From contig JAIXMP010000035.1 in the NCBI GenBank assembly GCA_025677815.1, forward strand, positions 124,001-188,000: a stretch of DNA of 64,000 nt, written 5' to 3'. Origin of the DNA: Phascolomyces articulosus. Its lineage: Eukaryota > Mucoromycota > Mucoromycetes > Mucorales > Lichtheimiaceae. The translations under genes and the position numbers were made by a program. Numbering within the stretch: position 1 is the first letter of the stretch; each line of letters begins with the position of its first letter. This document shows positions 61,622-64,000 of this stretch, piece after piece. Under the pieces are notes generated by a model that saw nothing but the letters and a program-made list of their open reading frames with translations, ran no database searches and was not told the DNA's origin.

Positions 61622-63721
61622 TTAAAGCGCATTAATCACTGCATCTGTAAATTCACTAGTACTGGCAGTACCTCCGATGTCTCGGGTTTTAGTCTATTTT
61701 TTTTCAACAAGTTTTGTGGATCAGTGAAATTGATTGCATTAGCCAGAATAATAGCACCAACTCAAAATAGATATGAGGAGATATAAACACACACACACTC
61801 TCTCTCTCTCCTTTCCTCCTCTTCAGAATAATATGATTTTCAGTTTTTACCTTTCCAGCCTCAATTGTACGATACACTGCATTGGAGATACGGTTTGCAT
61901 GTCCTTCCAATCCTAAATGACGCAACAGCATGACTGAACTCAAAATCATGGCGGTGGGGTTAGCAACGTTACTACCACTAATATCTGCACCAACATGACG
62001 ACAGCCCTATATATATAAAGAGAGAGGGGGAGATAGAGAACGTTTCATTTATTAGTATTAAAATATCGTTTCATAAAGGCAATTTTGTACTTACCGGTTC
62101 GAAAACAGCATATTCTCTGCCTATATTAGCACCGGGAATGAGACCTAAAATAATGAAGGGTGGGTGAGTACCAAAGCATATATAAACAAATATTTTTTTT
62201 TAAAAATAATAATGATAATTACCTGGACCACCCACTAAACCAGCACCCTAATTTATTTTATTTTTTTTTAAAAAGAAATAATATGAATGAAATAAAACAA
62301 TTAATTGCACCTCTCAATATACCCTATCCAATATCAGTTAAAATGAGAATGATCACTTACAACATTGGAAAGAATACTACCGTACAAGTTTGGCATGACC
62401 ATGACATCAAATTGCTGTGGACGCGATACAAGTTGCATGGATGCATTATCGACAATCATATCATTCAAAGTAATTCCAGATCCCTTATATTCCTCCGCGA
62501 CATCACGGCAGGTTTTAAGAAACAGACCGTCACCCAATTTCCTTTATGACATATATAAAAAAGAGGGATCAGACATATTCTCATCTATTAATGTTTTTTT
62601 TTTCTTTGCCTCTCTCTATCTCTTTCAATCATATCTTTTCTTATCACTCTTTGAATTATCGACTTACATGATATTGGCCTTATGAATACAAGTCACTTTC
62701 TTACGATTGTTTCGAAGTGCGAAATCAAATGCAAAACGAGCAATACGTTCTGTCTTGAATCGAGTCACGATCTTCAATGATTCAACAACACCAGGATGTG
62801 ACTATAAAAATAGGAGAAAGAAAAGTAGATAATTCAATAATTCATAAGCATAGGCACGTTCATTGAATGGTTGATTAACAATTAAAAAAAATTCATGGTT
62901 TATTTTCTTACCTGATGTTCAAGGCCAGAATATTCACCTTCGGTATTCTCACGAATAATAGCAAGATCAATACCTCGGAATCTCGAAGGAACACCAGGAA
63001 TGTTTTTAATTAAAGAAATAGAACCATAGATATCGAGATCCTAATAATAATAAATCAATCATTCATCCCATCTTTACATCTTGTTCCTGGGGGTGTAGGG
63101 AGCAATCATGATATATGATCTATCTCAATATTTCCAGCGGCGATTTTTTTTTGGTGTTACCTTTCGCATTGATACATTGAATGAGGCATGACCCAATTTT
63201 GAAACAGGTGTATATAATGTGCCTTTCAAACCCACTTTATTACGACGAAGGGATTCTAATGTATCTTTCATCAATGTATCACCCGAGGCAACATGACCTG
63301 TCAAGTCAAATTGTTCCCATTCAATAGGTGCCTTGGTTGCTGCAAACACGGCCTTGACAGATTCGGAAAGTTCTACACCAATACCATCACCTGGAACAAG
63401 CGTGACTTTATGGATCGTCTTATCTCTCACTTTTCTCTGCAAATTTATTTATAAATACGGTAAGTTTCCTCTTCCCTCTTTCCCATCTTTATGGAATCCA
63501 ATGAAGAATAATTATGAAAGAGATACTCTACAACTTCTTGAGCTAATGAAGGAGCGACAGTGGTTGTAGCCAAAGTCCGCGTCGTCATGGCCTGTGCGGG
63601 TTATAAAAGGGATGGGCGTGTCATTATTATGCCATGTTGATTACAATGTCGCCTAGATTTTATCATTTACCTTGGTAATGCCATTGCCGCGTAAAGCAGT
63701 AGTATTCACAAGTTTTAACAT
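61622..63721 (-). CDS. IDH1: Mitochondrial NAD-dependent isocitrate dehydrogenase subunit 1
   Basis: Ten exons: 63721-63671, 63591-63532, 63436-63161, 63040-62912, 62801-62668, 62541-62361, 62247-62223 (25 bases), 62144-62095, 62006-61851 and 61693-61622, giving 377 residues. The enzyme oxidises isocitrate to 2-oxoglutarate in the TCA cycle as an octamer of IDH1 and IDH2. The N-terminus is rich in Thr, Ala, Arg and Lys without acids (mitochondrial presequence). Then [20 protein letters not shown] (nucleotide-binding region), [20 protein letters not shown] [71 protein letters not shown], and [10 protein letters not shown] at the end. HPGVVESLK and NASMQ match the regulatory IDH1 rather than the catalytic IDH2 subunit. 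The exon 2 donor (GTT|GTAGAG) is the least certain junction. Confidence 0.92.
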
Positions 63722-64000
63722 TATTTTTTTTATTGGATTGTGTTTTTAAAAGAAAAGGGAATACGGGAGAAAATAGAAAAGTAAGGGTTCAAAACGTCTT
63801 AGATGTGACCGTTTGAACCCCAGCGATCATATATAGTAATTCTGTTATTATTTAACCGCGTGATCGATGAGATCCACAATACACTGGTTTGCCAGATGGG
63901 GTATACTATATAAAAGATGTTCCTTTTTCAGTGTTTTTGTTGATGTAAAGATTATACTGTTTATTCTATATGTTTTTTAACAAACCTGATAATTGTCATC
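63722..64000. promoter_or_regulatory. IDH1 promoter region with an imperfect inverted repeat
   Basis: An inverted repeat GGGTTCAAAACG / CGTTTGAACCC (about 63785-63820, 13-base loop) lies 64-100 bases upstream of the IDH1 start. The arms match except for one extra A. It may be a binding site for a dimeric factor. Confidence 0.45.

Overview
The window is nuclear DNA from a filamentous fungus, most likely a Mucoromycota species close to Mucorales. The genes are split by many short GT-AG introns and embedded in AT-rich spacers. They include a chitin synthase, an MHYT-domain sensor, a secreted L-amino-acid oxidase and a mitochondrial IDH1. Two decayed loci belong to a large protein family that I recognise from Mucorales genomes. 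I see no rRNA, convincing tRNA, CRISPR array or complete transposon. The species cannot be named from the sequence alone.

Layout. 0-13 kb is gene-dense: a DUF8032-type protein cut by the left edge (-), a secreted PEBP-family protein (-), a Lines homologue (+), an interrupted secreted-type ORF (-), a 71-residue single-span membrane protein (-), a JTB-family membrane protein (+) and a membrane-anchored alpha/beta hydrolase (-). 13-25 kb is an AT-rich stretch of gene relics: coding-like fragments at 13.4-16 kb, an unrecognised chain of exons on the minus strand at 16.1-18 kb, and a Mucoromycota-type family member with an E-x-K motif on the plus strand at 18.2-21.2 kb. At 25.3-29.2 kb lies an intact MHYT-domain protein. 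30-33 kb holds a second relic cluster: a cytochrome P450 tail with a damaged haem signature and another expanded-family fragment.

33-55 kb is again dense: chitin synthase (-) and an EXD2-C-terminal/HNH-like protein (+) sharing a 231-bp spacer, a secreted L-amino-acid oxidase (+), tRNA methyltransferase subunit TRM6/GCD10 (+), a choline-transporter-like (SLC44/Pns1) protein (+) and a P5-type ATPase with an unusual Cys-rich ectodomain (-). 55-61.5 kb is gene-poor, with one unexplained ORF and a membrane-protein-like relic. The window ends with IDH1 (-) and its promoter, which carries an inverted repeat.

How the genes relate. They are ordinary independent eukaryotic units, not an operon. Shared themes are cell wall and surface (chitin synthase, PEBP, amino-acid oxidase, JTB), membrane transport (SLC44-like, P5 ATPase) and housekeeping (TRM6, IDH1). 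Exon coordinates were obtained by reading splice sites by eye and checking that every exon chain keeps phase and joins conserved motifs. The intact gene models all closed without a frame conflict. The least conventional material is the two expanded-family relics, the open and GC-rich first intron of the DUF8032 gene, and the P5 ATPase ectodomain.
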